Notes: a model not told the origin generated them from the letters alone. DNA of 13,092 nucleotides from DATHSN01 sp035464115 (GCA_035464115.1 DATHSN010000352.1:1-13092), one strand, 5' to 3'. Shown: positions 1-7,454, numbered from the stretch's first letter. A program made the numbers and translations.

Positions 1-128
1 CCGCCGAGACGGCCCCCGAGGCCCCCGCCGAGACGGCCCCCGAGGCCCCCGCCGAGACGGCCCCCGAGGCCGCCACCGAGACGGCCGCCACCGAGACCAC
101 CGACGACACCACCCCCCAGGAGTCCTGA
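1..128 (+). CDS. rpsB: C-terminal tail of 30S ribosomal protein S2 (partial, 5' end outside window)
   Basis: Only the last 41 codons are visible; they are read in the frame that closes with TGA at 126-128. The residues are almost all Ala, Glu, Thr and Pro, and an eight-residue unit (AETAPEAP) is repeated. None of the conserved S2 fold is in the window, so the name rests on position: it lies directly before tsf, where rpsB sits in nearly all bacteria. Actinobacterial S2 proteins commonly carry a disordered acidic or Ala/Pro-rich C-terminal extension, which fits. The stop lies 6 nt before the tsf ATG, and the tsf ribosome-binding site lies inside these last codons, so the two genes are probably co-transcribed and translationally coupled. 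It could instead be the tail of another protein; the upstream sequence would settle it. Confidence 0.75.
   Translation, partial: AETAPEAPAETAPEAPAETAPEAATETAATETTDDTTPQES
3..71 (+). repeat. 24-bp tandem repeat coding for AETAPEAP, about three copies
   Basis: A 24-nt unit beginning GCCGAGACGGCC occurs perfectly at 3-26 and 27-50. A third copy at 51-71 matches over 21 nt and then diverges into a related GCCACCGAGACG motif repeated further on. The unit is a multiple of three, so copy-number change would lengthen or shorten the protein tail without breaking the frame. More copies may lie upstream of the window. Confidence 0.85.
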
Positions 129-134
129 CCCCCC

Positions 135-929
135 ATGGCCACCTTCACCGCCAAGGACGTCCAGACCCTCCGCCAGGCCACCGGGGCCGGGATGATGGAC
201 GCCAAGAGGGCGCTCACCGAGAACGACGGCGACTTCCAGGCCGCCACCAAGTGGCTGCGCGAGAAGGGCCTCGCCAAGGCCGCCACCCGCAGCGACCGGG
301 CCAACGAGCAGGGCGCGGTGGCGTCGGTCGTCGACGGGTCCGTCGCCGCGGTCGTCGAGCTCAAGTCCGAGACCGACTTCTCGGCCAAGGCCGCCGACTT
401 CACCGCCGTCGTCGACGAGCTGGTGGCCGCGGTGGCCGCCGACGGTGAGTCCGCCGTCGAGCGCCTCGCCGACAAGGTCGACCACCTCAAGGTCACCAAG
501 AAGGAGAACATCGAGGTCGGCCGGGTGGTCCGCTGGGAGGTGCCCGCCGGCCACGTCCTCGACTCGTACCTGCACATCCAGGACGGTCGGGGCGTCAACG
601 CCGTGCTCGTCGAGCTCGACGGCGGCAGCCCCGAGCTGGCCCACGACATCGCGGTGCACATCGCGTTCACCAAGCCCGAGTACCTGCGGCGCGAGGAGGT
701 GCCGGCCGACGAGGTCGAGCGCGAGCGCGCCACCCTGGCCGACATCACCCGGGCCGAGGGCAAGCCGGAGGCCGCGCTCGACAAGATCGTCGAGGGCCGC
801 CTCACCGGTTGGTACAAGGAGCGGGTGCTGCTCGAGCAGGGCTTCGTGCGCGACGAGAAGACCACCATCGCCCAGATGCTGGGCGACGTCGCGCTGGTGC
901 GCTTCGCCCAGGTCGTCATCGGCGGCTGA
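135..929 (+). CDS. tsf: Translation elongation factor Ts
   Basis: EF-Ts is the cytoplasmic guanine-nucleotide exchange factor that releases GDP from EF-Tu during translation elongation. The 264-residue product has the family layout. An N-terminal UBA-like domain (about residues 4-42) carries the TGAGMMDAKRAL signature near residues 16-27. The core follows, with the ETDF motif at 79-82 that contacts EF-Tu; the residue after it, usually Val, is Ser here. The C-terminal part has the helical coiled-coil segment and ends with a VRFA-type strand. The length is slightly below that of E. coli (about 283) and close to actinobacterial homologues. The ATG is preceded by AGGAG at 118-122, a rather long 12-nt spacing, located in the end of the upstream gene. 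Three nucleotides separate its stop from the pyrH GTG. Confidence 0.97.
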   Translation: MATFTAKDVQTLRQATGAGMMDAKRALTENDGDFQAATKWLREKGLAKAATRSDRANEQGAVASVVDGSVAAVVELKSETDFSAKAADFTAVVDELVAAVAADGESAVERLADKVDHLKVTKKENIEVGRVVRWEVPAGHVLDSYLHIQDGRGVNAVLVELDGGSPELAHDIAVHIAFTKPEYLRREEVPADEVERERATLADITRAEGKPEAALDKIVEGRLTGWYKERVLLEQGFVRDEKTTIAQMLGDVALVRFAQVVIGG

Positions 930-932
930 GCG

Positions 933-1694
933 GTGACCGATGCCGCCGTGACCCCCGAACCCGTCGCCGGCCGCCGCCCCGCTCGCTGGAGCCGGGTGGT
1001 GCTCAAGCTGTCCGGCGAGGCGTTCGCGGGGGACACGGGCTACGGCATCGACGGTGCCATCGTCGCCCGACTGGCGCGCGAGATCGTCGAGGTGAAGGCC
1101 GAGTTCGAGGTCGACATCGCGGTGGTCGTCGGCGGCGGCAACATCTGGCGGGGCATGACCGGCGCGGGGGCGGGCATGGACCGCGCCCAGGCCGACTACA
1201 TGGGCATGCTCGCCACCGTCATCAACGCGCTCGCCCTGCAGGACACCCTCGAGCAGCTCGGTCAGCCCACCCGGGTCCAGTCGGCGATCCACATGGCCCA
1301 GGTCGCCGAGCCCTACATCCGGCGCCGGGCCATCCGCCACCTCGAGAAGGGGCGGGTCGTGATCTTCGCCGGCGGCAACGGCAACCCGTTCTTCACCACC
1401 GACACCACCGCCGCGCTGCGGGCGGTCGAGGTCGAGGCGGGCGCGCTGTTGAAGGGCACCCACTCGGGCACCGACGGCATCTACACCGCCGATCCCCGCA
1501 CCCACCCCGAGGCCACCAAGCTCGACCAGGTGAGCTACCTCGACGTCATCAGCAAGGGGTTGCGGGCCATGGACTCGACGGCCATCACGCTGTGCATGGA
1601 CAACGACATGCCCATCGTCATGTTCGACCTGATGGGCGCGGGCAACGTGCGATCCATCCTCGCCGGCGAGTCGATCGGTACCCTGGTCTCGTGA
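933..1694 (+). CDS. pyrH: Uridylate (UMP) kinase
   Basis: PyrH phosphorylates UMP to UDP with ATP in pyrimidine nucleotide synthesis; the bacterial enzyme is a cytoplasmic hexamer of the amino-acid-kinase fold. The 253-residue product shows KLSGEA (25-30), GGGNIWRG (67-74), the UMP-binding segment MDRAQADYMGM (82-92), GNPFFTTDTTAALRA (150-164) and a MDSTA...DN segment near the C-terminus, all typical of the family. An N-terminal extension of about 20 residues precedes the first strand. The GTG start at 933 lies 3 nt after the tsf stop without a clear Shine-Dalgarno, so translation is probably coupled to tsf. In the loop after LLKGT the sequence is HSGTDGIY, slightly longer than the usual KVDGVY, a lineage variation. 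The gene order tsf-pyrH-frr is standard. Confidence 0.97.
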   Translation: MTDAAVTPEPVAGRRPARWSRVVLKLSGEAFAGDTGYGIDGAIVARLAREIVEVKAEFEVDIAVVVGGGNIWRGMTGAGAGMDRAQADYMGMLATVINALALQDTLEQLGQPTRVQSAIHMAQVAEPYIRRRAIRHLEKGRVVIFAGGNGNPFFTTDTTAALRAVEVEAGALLKGTHSGTDGIYTADPRTHPEATKLDQVSYLDVISKGLRAMDSTAITLCMDNDMPIVMFDLMGAGNVRSILAGESIGTLVS

Positions 1695-1696
1695 GT

Positions 1697-1717
1697 CGCG
1701 CCGCCCGATGCGGCGCG
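1697..1717 (+). other. Perfect GC hairpin just after the pyrH stop
   Basis: CGCGCCGC at 1697-1704 pairs perfectly with GCGGCGCG at 1710-1717 (8 bp, 5-nt loop), starting 2 nt after the pyrH stop. No T-run follows, so it is not a classical intrinsic terminator. It could be an attenuator, an RNA-processing or stability element, or chance in GC-rich DNA. It also covers an in-frame ATG at 1708 upstream of frr. Confidence 0.45.
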
Positions 1718-1745
1718 CCCGGTCGATCGGGGGCCCCGTCCCCGA

Positions 1746-1752
1746 GGGAGGA
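1746..1752 (+). promoter_or_regulatory. Shine-Dalgarno that selects the frr start
   Basis: GGGAGGA at 1746-1752 is the only strong ribosome-binding site in the pyrH-frr gap. It lies 12 nt before the in-frame GTG at 1765 and downstream of the ATG at 1708, so the ATG is not the likely start. Confidence 0.6.
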
Positions 1753-1764
1753 CGTGTCGGCGTC

Positions 1765-2334
1765 GTGAGCGACGAGTTGATCGAGCTGGTCCTCGACGAG
1801 GCGAGCGAGCGGATGGCCAAGGCCGTCCACCACGCGCGCGAGGAGTTCTCGTCGATCCGCACCGGACGGGCGGCACCGGCGCTCGTCGAGCGCCTGCGCG
1901 TCGAGGCCTACGGCGAGGAGATGACCCTCCAGCAGATCGCCAGCTTCACCGTGCCCGAGGCCCGGCAGCTGCTGATCACGCCGTTCGACAAGGCCAACCT
2001 GAGCGCCGTCGAGCGCGCCATCCAGGTGTCCGACCTCGGGCTCAACCCGAGCAACGACGGCAACTCGGTGCGCCTGAGCTTCCCTCCCCTCACCGAGGAG
2101 CGGCGCAAGGAGCTGGTGAAGATCGTCAAGCACATGGCCGAGGAGGGGCGCGTGGCGGTGCGCAACGCCCGTCGCGAGGCCCGCAAGGAGCTCGAGAAGG
2201 CCGAGAAGGAGGGCGACATGAGCGCCGACGATCTCCAGCGGGCGGAGAAGGAGCTCGATCGCCGCACCCACGCCCACGAGGCGCAGATCGACGCCGCCGT
2301 CGAGCAGAAGGAAGCCGAGCTCCTCGAGGTCTGA
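1765..2334 (+). CDS. frr: Ribosome recycling factor
   Basis: RRF works with EF-G to split the post-termination 70S ribosome. With the GTG start at 1765 the product is 189 residues, close to the usual 185; the open frame extends up to an ATG at 1708, which would add 19 residues with no match to the family. The helical N-terminus leads to SIRTGRA (30-36), followed by the VPEAR strand, the LNPSNDG loop (93-99) and LTEERR (109-114). Then comes the long C-terminal Lys/Arg/Glu-rich helix of the three-helix bundle. The start choice is supported by GGGAGGA at 1746-1752. The 70-nt gap from pyrH is one of the few real gaps in the block and holds a strong hairpin. The cdsA start follows 42 nt after its stop. 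Confidence 0.95.
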   Translation: MSDELIELVLDEASERMAKAVHHAREEFSSIRTGRAAPALVERLRVEAYGEEMTLQQIASFTVPEARQLLITPFDKANLSAVERAIQVSDLGLNPSNDGNSVRLSFPPLTEERRKELVKIVKHMAEEGRVAVRNARREARKELEKAEKEGDMSADDLQRAEKELDRRTHAHEAQIDAAVEQKEAELLEV

Positions 2335-2376
2335 GGCCGCACCGCCGGCCCCGACCCGGAGCCCCAGGAGGCCACC

Positions 2377-3705
2377 GTGGACGACACCACCCGCCATCCC
2401 GACGACAACGATCCCGACGAGCCCACCGACGACGTGCGCCTGCTGGGATCGGGGCGCGAGCCGGGCGGACCGTCCGATCCCGACCAGTTCGGCCCGATCC
2501 CGGTGATCCGCCCCGGCGATCCGCCGCCCGAGATGGGCGGTGGTGGCGATCCCGGGCACCAGCTGCCGCACTGGACCGAGCCGGCCACCGGCGAGGTCCC
2601 CCGGATCCTGCCCACCGGCCCCGACGGCGAGCCCGACGAGGACCTGGCCGCGTGGTCGACGCTCACCAGCGCCACGCCGCGCTGGCGGGGCCAGGCCGCC
2701 GACTGGGACGACGCCCACGACGTCGACCTCGGTGACGACCTGCCCCGCGTCGGGCCGCCCGACGAGGGCGACGGATCCGACTTCTTCACCTTCGACGACA
2801 CCGGGGCGCGGCCCGATCCGTTCCTCGTGCCGCGCGATCCCTCCGAGCCCCACGGCGAGCGGGGCACCGACCCGTTCGTCGAGGGCCGTCCGGCGCCGCC
2901 CTCGGGCGCGGGCCGCGACCTGCCCACCGCCATCGGCGTCGGCGTCGGGTTGGCGGTGTTGGCGCTGGTGCTGTTCAACATCGGTCCGGCGGCGGCCATG
3001 GCCCTCGTCGTGGTCGTGCTGGTGCTGGCCGTCGCCGAGTGGTTCGCGGCGCTGCGCTCGATCCACCACCACCCGGCCACGCTCGTCGGGGTCGTCGCCA
3101 CCGCCGCGCTGCCCCTGGCCGCCTACTGGCGGGGCGAGGGCGCCCTGCCCGTGGTGCTGGTGCTCACCGTCGTGGTGTCGATGCTGTGGTGGCTCACCGG
3201 CAGCGGGGCCGGGTCCGCCGTCATCGGGTCGGGGCTCACCCTGCTCGGTGTGCTGTGGGTGGGCCTGCTCGGATCGTTCGCCGCGCTCCTCCTGCGCTCG
3301 CCCGACGGCATCGGGCTGCTGCTGGCCGCCATCATCGGCACCGTCGCCTACGACATCGGTGGCTTCGCGGTCGGTCGAGCGGTCGGGCGGGCCCCGCTGT
3401 CGGCGGCCAGCCCGAGCAAGACCCGCGAGGGCACCCTCGGCGGGGCGGTGCTGGCGATCCTCGCCACCGTCATCGTCACCGGTCAGATCGCCCCGTTCAC
3501 CGACCTCGCCGACGCGCTGGTGCTCGGCGTGGCCATCGCGCTCGTCGCCCCCATCGGTGACCTGTGCGAGTCGCTGCTCAAGCGCGATCTCGGCATCAAG
3601 GACATGGGGTCGATCCTGCCCGGTCACGGTGGCGTCCTCGACCGCTTCGACGCCCTGCTGTTCGTGCTCCCCACCACGTACTACGTGGCGCGTGTCGTGC
3701 TCTGA
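2377..3705 (+). CDS. cdsA: Phosphatidate cytidylyltransferase (CDP-diglyceride synthetase) with long acidic N-terminal extension
   Basis: CdsA makes CDP-diacylglycerol from phosphatidate and CTP at the cytoplasmic membrane, the branch point for phospholipid synthesis. Residues 1-181 of 442 are hydrophilic, rich in Asp, Pro and Gly, and look disordered. From about residue 183 there are several hydrophobic membrane segments. SPSKTREGTLGG (345-356) is a family motif, and the C-terminal CDP-alcohol signature runs from Ser399 to Asp425, with its KR (402-403), KD (408-409), HGG (417-419) and DRFD (422-425) elements intact. GTG 2377 is preceded by AGGAGG (2366-2371) at 5 nt, which supports the long N-terminus as real. 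Typical CdsA proteins are about 270-310 residues, so the extra length is the extension. dxr overlaps the 3' end. Confidence 0.95.
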   Translation: MDDTTRHPDDNDPDEPTDDVRLLGSGREPGGPSDPDQFGPIPVIRPGDPPPEMGGGGDPGHQLPHWTEPATGEVPRILPTGPDGEPDEDLAAWSTLTSATPRWRGQAADWDDAHDVDLGDDLPRVGPPDEGDGSDFFTFDDTGARPDPFLVPRDPSEPHGERGTDPFVEGRPAPPSGAGRDLPTAIGVGVGLAVLALVLFNIGPAAAMALVVVVLVLAVAEWFAALRSIHHHPATLVGVVATAALPLAAYWRGEGALPVVLVLTVVVSMLWWLTGSGAGSAVIGSGLTLLGVLWVGLLGSFAALLLRSPDGIGLLLAAIIGTVAYDIGGFAVGRAVGRAPLSAASPSKTREGTLGGAVLAILATVIVTGQIAPFTDLADALVLGVAIALVAPIGDLCESLLKRDLGIKDMGSILPGHGGVLDRFDALLFVLPTTYYVARVVL

Positions 3706-4909
3706 CGACCCGGCCGGGGCGCGGCCGGCGGCCGCGCCCTCGGCGGGCCGCGACGAGCCGGTGCGCGTGGCGCTGCTCGGCGCCACCGGCTCGATCGGCA
3801 CCCAGACCCTCGACGTCGTCGCCGCCGAGCCCGACCGCTTCCGCATCGTGGCCCTGGGAGCCGGTCGCTCGGTCGCGGCGCTGGCCGAGCAGGCCCGGCG
3901 CGTCCGGCCCGAGGTGGTGGCCATCGCCGATCCCGGCCTCGCCGCCGAGCTCGCCGCGGCCGTGCCCGCCGGCACCGAGGTCCTCGCCGGCCCCGACGCG
4001 CTCGCCACCGCGGCGCTCGCGGGCGACGTCGTGGTCAACGGCGTCGTCGGCTTCGCCGGGCTCCCCGTCACCCTCGCCGCGCTGGGGGCGGGACGCCGGC
4101 TCGCGCTCGCCAACAAGGAATCGCTCATCGCCGCGGGACCGGTGGTGCGGCGGGTGCGCTCCACGCCCGGCGCCGAGCTGGTGCCCGTCGACAGCGAGCA
4201 CGCCGCCGTCCACCAGTGCCTGCGAGCCAACGACCGCGCCGAGCGGCTCGCCCGCATCGTGCTCACCGCGTCGGGGGGCCCGTTCCGGGGGCGGTCGCGG
4301 GCCGAGCTCGAGCACGTCACCGTCGACGACGCGCTGGCCCACCCCACCTGGTCGATGGGCCCGAAGATCAGCGTCGACTCGTCGACGCTCATGAACAAGG
4401 GTCTCGAGGTCATCGAGGCCCACGAGCTGTTCGACGCCGACCTCGACCACATCGAGGTCGTGGTGCACCCCCAGTCGATCGTGCACTCGATGGTCGAGTT
4501 CACCGACGGGTCCACCATCGCCCAGCTCTCGCTGCCCGACATGCGGCTCCCCATCGGCTACGCCCTGGCGTACCCCGATCGCATCGCCACCCCGTTCGGG
4601 CGCATCGACTGGGCCCGCCTGTCGCGCCTCGACTTCGAGCCCCCCGACCTCGACGCCTTCCCCTGCCTCGGGCTGGCCTACGACGCGGGTCGCATGGGGG
4701 AGACCGCGCCGGCGTGGCTCAACGCCGCCAACGAGGTCGCGGTGGCGGCGTTCCTCGACGGCGCCATCGCCTGGATCCGCATCCCCGAGGTTCTCGAACG
4801 GGTCCTCTCCCGGCATGATGGGGGCACGGCCGACAGCGTCGACGCCGTCGTCGACGCCGACCGGCGGGCCCGCCACGTGGCCCGGCTCGAGATCGAGAGG
4901 CTCCCGTGA
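3692..4909 (+). CDS. dxr: 1-deoxy-D-xylulose 5-phosphate reductoisomerase
   Basis: Dxr (IspC) converts DXP to 2-C-methyl-D-erythritol 4-phosphate with NADPH and a divalent metal, the second step of the MEP isoprenoid pathway. Numbered from GTG 3692 (405 residues), the NADPH loop is GATGSIG (30-36). NKES lies at 141-144 and the metal-binding VDSEH at 166-170. The catalytic loop region includes GPKISVDSSTLMNKGLEVIE, and a C-terminal LNAANEVAV segment follows. GTG 3692 overlaps the cdsA end by 14 nt; a second in-frame GTG at 3761 would give 382 residues and starts right at the first strand. Neither has a clear Shine-Dalgarno, so translation is probably coupled to cdsA and the exact start is uncertain. 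The stop overlaps the next start as GTGA. Confidence 0.96.
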   Translation: MSCSDDPAGARPAAAPSAGRDEPVRVALLGATGSIGTQTLDVVAAEPDRFRIVALGAGRSVAALAEQARRVRPEVVAIADPGLAAELAAAVPAGTEVLAGPDALATAALAGDVVVNGVVGFAGLPVTLAALGAGRRLALANKESLIAAGPVVRRVRSTPGAELVPVDSEHAAVHQCLRANDRAERLARIVLTASGGPFRGRSRAELEHVTVDDALAHPTWSMGPKISVDSSTLMNKGLEVIEAHELFDADLDHIEVVVHPQSIVHSMVEFTDGSTIAQLSLPDMRLPIGYALAYPDRIATPFGRIDWARLSRLDFEPPDLDAFPCLGLAYDAGRMGETAPAWLNAANEVAVAAFLDGAIAWIRIPEVLERVLSRHDGGTADSVDAVVDADRRARHVARLEIERLP

Positions 4910-6219
4910 CCGACACCCACGCTCCGCCGCCGCCCGGACCGCCGGTCCCCGCGCCCCCCGAGCGTCGCCCCGACCCCGCCCCCGCTGGCTCGAGCCCGCT
5001 CCGCCTGGCCGCGCTGGCCGGCGCCGTCGTCGCGCTCGGGCTGGTCGCGGGCCTGTCGGCGGTCATCGTGGTGCTCGCCATCGTGGTGATGATCTTCCTG
5101 CACGAGCTCGGCCACTACGTCACCGCCAAGGCGGCGGGCATGAAGGTCACCGAGTTCTTCATCGGGTTCGGGCCGCGCATCTGGTCGACGACGCGGGGCG
5201 AGACCGAGTACGGCGTCAAGGCCATCCCCGCAGGTGCCTACGTGCGCATCATCGGCATGAACAACCTCGACGAGGTCGACCCCGCCGACGAGGACCGCAC
5301 CTACCGCCAGAAGTCGTACTGGCGGCGCATGTCGGTGGCCGTCGCCGGGTCCACCATGCACTTCCTCATCGCCATCGCCTGCCTGTTCACGCTGTTCGTG
5401 GGCTTCGGCGTCACCGACGACGCCCGCTGGGAGGTCGGCCGGCTCGCCACGTTCGACGACACCCAGGAGAGCCCGGCGGGCGCCGCCGGCGTCGAGGTCG
5501 GCGACGAGATCACCGCCGTGGCCGGCACGCCGGTCACCACGTTCGACGACCTGCGCGACGCGGTCGGCGGCTCCGACCCCGGCGACACGGTGAGCGTCGC
5601 CGTCGTGCGCGACGGGGTGCCGGTCACCATCGACGTCACCCTCGGCGAGACGCCGACCGGTGGCGCGTTCTTGGGCATCGGGCCCGAGTACCCCACCGAG
5701 CGCCTCGACCCGTTCACCGCGGCCGGTCGGTCGATCACCGAGTTCGGCCGGTTCACCTGGGAGTCCACCGCCGCCCTCGGCCGCTTCTTCACCCCCGGCG
5801 GGCTCTCCGACTTCGTCGGCCAGGCCGTCGACCGCGGCGGCGACGACGTCACCGCCCCCGGCGGGGGCACCGGCGAGGGGGTCGAGGGCGAGAACCGGGT
5901 GCTGTCGATCTACGGCGCGGCCCGCATCGGGGCCCAGGCCACCGACTCGGGCATGGCCGGACTGCTCGGGTTCCTGGTGCTCATCAACATCTTCATCGGC
6001 GTGTTCAACCTGGTGCCGCTGTTGCCGCTCGACGGCGGCCACGTGGCGGTGGGCACCTACGAGAAGATCCGCGAGGTGCTGTCGCGGTCGTCGGTGCGCT
6101 ACCACGCCGACGTCGCCAAGCTCCTGCCGCTCACCTACCTCGTGGTCGCGGTCCTCGTGAGCATCGGCCTGCTCGCGCTGTACCTCGACATCTCCGATCC
6201 CGTCGATCTGCCCCAGTAG
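4906..6219 (+). CDS. rseP: Site-2 intramembrane zinc metalloprotease (RseP/Rip1 family)
   Basis: This membrane protease (437 residues) should cut transmembrane segments of anti-sigma factors or other membrane proteins during envelope signalling, as RseP does in E. coli and Rip1 in Mycobacterium. A Pro-rich cytoplasmic N-terminus (1-30) is followed by hydrophobic segments. The zinc site HELGH is at 66-70 and the third-ligand motif PLDGG at 374-378, inside a hydrophobic segment beginning near 352. One PDZ-like domain lies around 176-250 with a GVEVGDEI core. Hydrophobic stretches at about 147-168 and 411-427 complete the membrane part. The usual AGPxMNF motif reads AGSTMHF here (147-153). GTG 4906 overlaps the dxr stop and has GAGAGG (4895-4900) at 5 nt. 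The position between dxr and ispG is conserved in actinobacteria. Its substrate cannot be told from the window. Confidence 0.95.
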   Translation: MTDTHAPPPPGPPVPAPPERRPDPAPAGSSPLRLAALAGAVVALGLVAGLSAVIVVLAIVVMIFLHELGHYVTAKAAGMKVTEFFIGFGPRIWSTTRGETEYGVKAIPAGAYVRIIGMNNLDEVDPADEDRTYRQKSYWRRMSVAVAGSTMHFLIAIACLFTLFVGFGVTDDARWEVGRLATFDDTQESPAGAAGVEVGDEITAVAGTPVTTFDDLRDAVGGSDPGDTVSVAVVRDGVPVTIDVTLGETPTGGAFLGIGPEYPTERLDPFTAAGRSITEFGRFTWESTAALGRFFTPGGLSDFVGQAVDRGGDDVTAPGGGTGEGVEGENRVLSIYGAARIGAQATDSGMAGLLGFLVLINIFIGVFNLVPLLPLDGGHVAVGTYEKIREVLSRSSVRYHADVAKLLPLTYLVVAVLVSIGLLALYLDISDPVDLPQ

Positions 6220-6230
6220 CCGGAGGCTCC

Positions 6231-7454
6231 GTGGACGCTGGTGCCGTCACCTTCCCCCGCCGACCGACCCGCCAGATCCAGGTCGGCTCGGTCGCCGTCG
6301 GCGGCGACGCGCCGATCTCGGTGCAGTCGATGACCATCACCAAGACCGCCGACGTCGAGGGCACGCTGGCCCAGATCTACGCACTGGCGGCCGCCGGGTG
6401 CGACATCGTGCGCTGCACGTGCAACGAGATCGAGGCGGCCGAGGGCCTGGCCCGCATCGTCCCCCGCTCGCCGGTGCCGATCGTCGCCGACATCCACCAC
6501 CAGCACAAGATGGCCCTCGCCGCGCTCGAGGCGGGGGTGCAGGGCCTGCGGCTCAACCCGGGCAACATCCGCAAGCCCGAGCACATCAAGGCGGTGGCCG
6601 CCGAGGCCCGCGACCGGGGCGTGCCCATCCGCATCGGGGTCAACGGCGGGTCGCTCGACCCGAAGCTCTACGACAAGCACGGCGGCCGGGTCACCCCCGA
6701 GGCCATGGTCGAGTCGGCGATGATCGAGCTCGCCTACTTCGCCGAGGTCGACTTCCACGACGTGAAGATCTCGGTCAAGGCCTCCAACGTGCCGCTCATG
6801 ATCGAGGCCTACCGCCAGCTGGCCGACGCCACCGACCACCCGCTGCACCTCGGGGTCACCGAGGCCGGGCCGCCGCCGGCCGGGCTGCTCAAGGCCACCG
6901 CCGGCATCGCCACGCTGCTCGCCGAGGGCATCGGCGACACCATCCGCTACTCGCTCACCGCCGATCCCGTCGAGGAGGCGCGCGCCGGTCGCCAGCTGCT
7001 CGAGGCCATGGGCCTGCGCGAGCGCAAGAACATCGACCTCATCGCCTGCCCGAGCTGCGGGCGCGCCGAGATCGACGTCATCAAGGTGGCCGCCGACGCC
7101 CAGGCCGCGTTCGGCGACCGCGAGCTGCCGCTGCAGGTGGCGGTCATGGGCTGCGTGGTGAACGGACCCGGCGAGGCGCGCGACGCCGACATCGGCATCG
7201 CTGCCGGCCGCCACCGCGGCCATCTCTTCGTCAAGGGGCAGAACGTGGCGGTGGTCCCCGAGGACCAGATGGTCGACGCCCTCGTCGAGTGGGCCGAGTT
7301 CATCGCCGAGCACGGCACCGAGGCGGCCCTCGCCCGGGTCGACACCGAGAAGGCACGCCGCGAGGCCGAGCGCGACCGGGCCGCGCTGCTCGACGAGCAG
7401 GGCACCGATGCCAACCGCAGCGAGACCAAGGTCGACCTGATCCGCAAGCTGTAG
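6231..7454 (+). CDS. ispG: 4-hydroxy-3-methylbut-2-en-1-yl diphosphate synthase
   Basis: IspG (GcpE) is a cytoplasmic 4Fe-4S enzyme that reductively opens MEcPP to HMBPP, the penultimate MEP step, usually with flavodoxin or ferredoxin as donor. The 407-residue product has a TIM-barrel domain with IQVGSVAVGG, QSMT, LNPGNI and IRIGVNGGSL. The cluster domain has CPSCGR (Cys273 and Cys276) and GCVVNGPGE (Cys308, with Glu315 as the expected fourth ligand). GTG 6231 follows CGGAGG (6221-6226) at 4 nt, 11 nt after the rseP stop. Two unusual points: the barrel segment after IVR reads CTCNE, where the E. coli enzyme reads VSVPT, adding Cys residues 62 and 64 besides Cys57. A charged tail of roughly 45 residues also follows the cluster domain. 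Together with dxr it supplies the same pathway. Confidence 0.97.
   Translation: MDAGAVTFPRRPTRQIQVGSVAVGGDAPISVQSMTITKTADVEGTLAQIYALAAAGCDIVRCTCNEIEAAEGLARIVPRSPVPIVADIHHQHKMALAALEAGVQGLRLNPGNIRKPEHIKAVAAEARDRGVPIRIGVNGGSLDPKLYDKHGGRVTPEAMVESAMIELAYFAEVDFHDVKISVKASNVPLMIEAYRQLADATDHPLHLGVTEAGPPPAGLLKATAGIATLLAEGIGDTIRYSLTADPVEEARAGRQLLEAMGLRERKNIDLIACPSCGRAEIDVIKVAADAQAAFGDRELPLQVAVMGCVVNGPGEARDADIGIAAGRHRGHLFVKGQNVAVVPEDQMVDALVEWAEFIAEHGTEAALARVDTEKARREAERDRAALLDEQGTDANRSETKVDLIRKL

Noticed and set aside
1708..1764. ATG 1708 as the frr start (208 residues)
   Set aside because: The added 19 residues do not match the family, the ATG sits inside a hairpin, and the only good Shine-Dalgarno lies downstream of it, before GTG 1765.
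2335..2350. Small hairpin after frr (GGCCG with CGGCC)
   Set aside because: Only 5 bp with no T-run; expected by chance at this GC content.
1618..4554. A 978-codon open frame on the minus strand, opposite pyrH, frr, cdsA and dxr
   Set aside because: Long antisense frames are expected in very GC-rich coding DNA. The translation is low-complexity Gly/Arg/Asp/His with no family motif, and the opposite strand codes for four clear conserved proteins.
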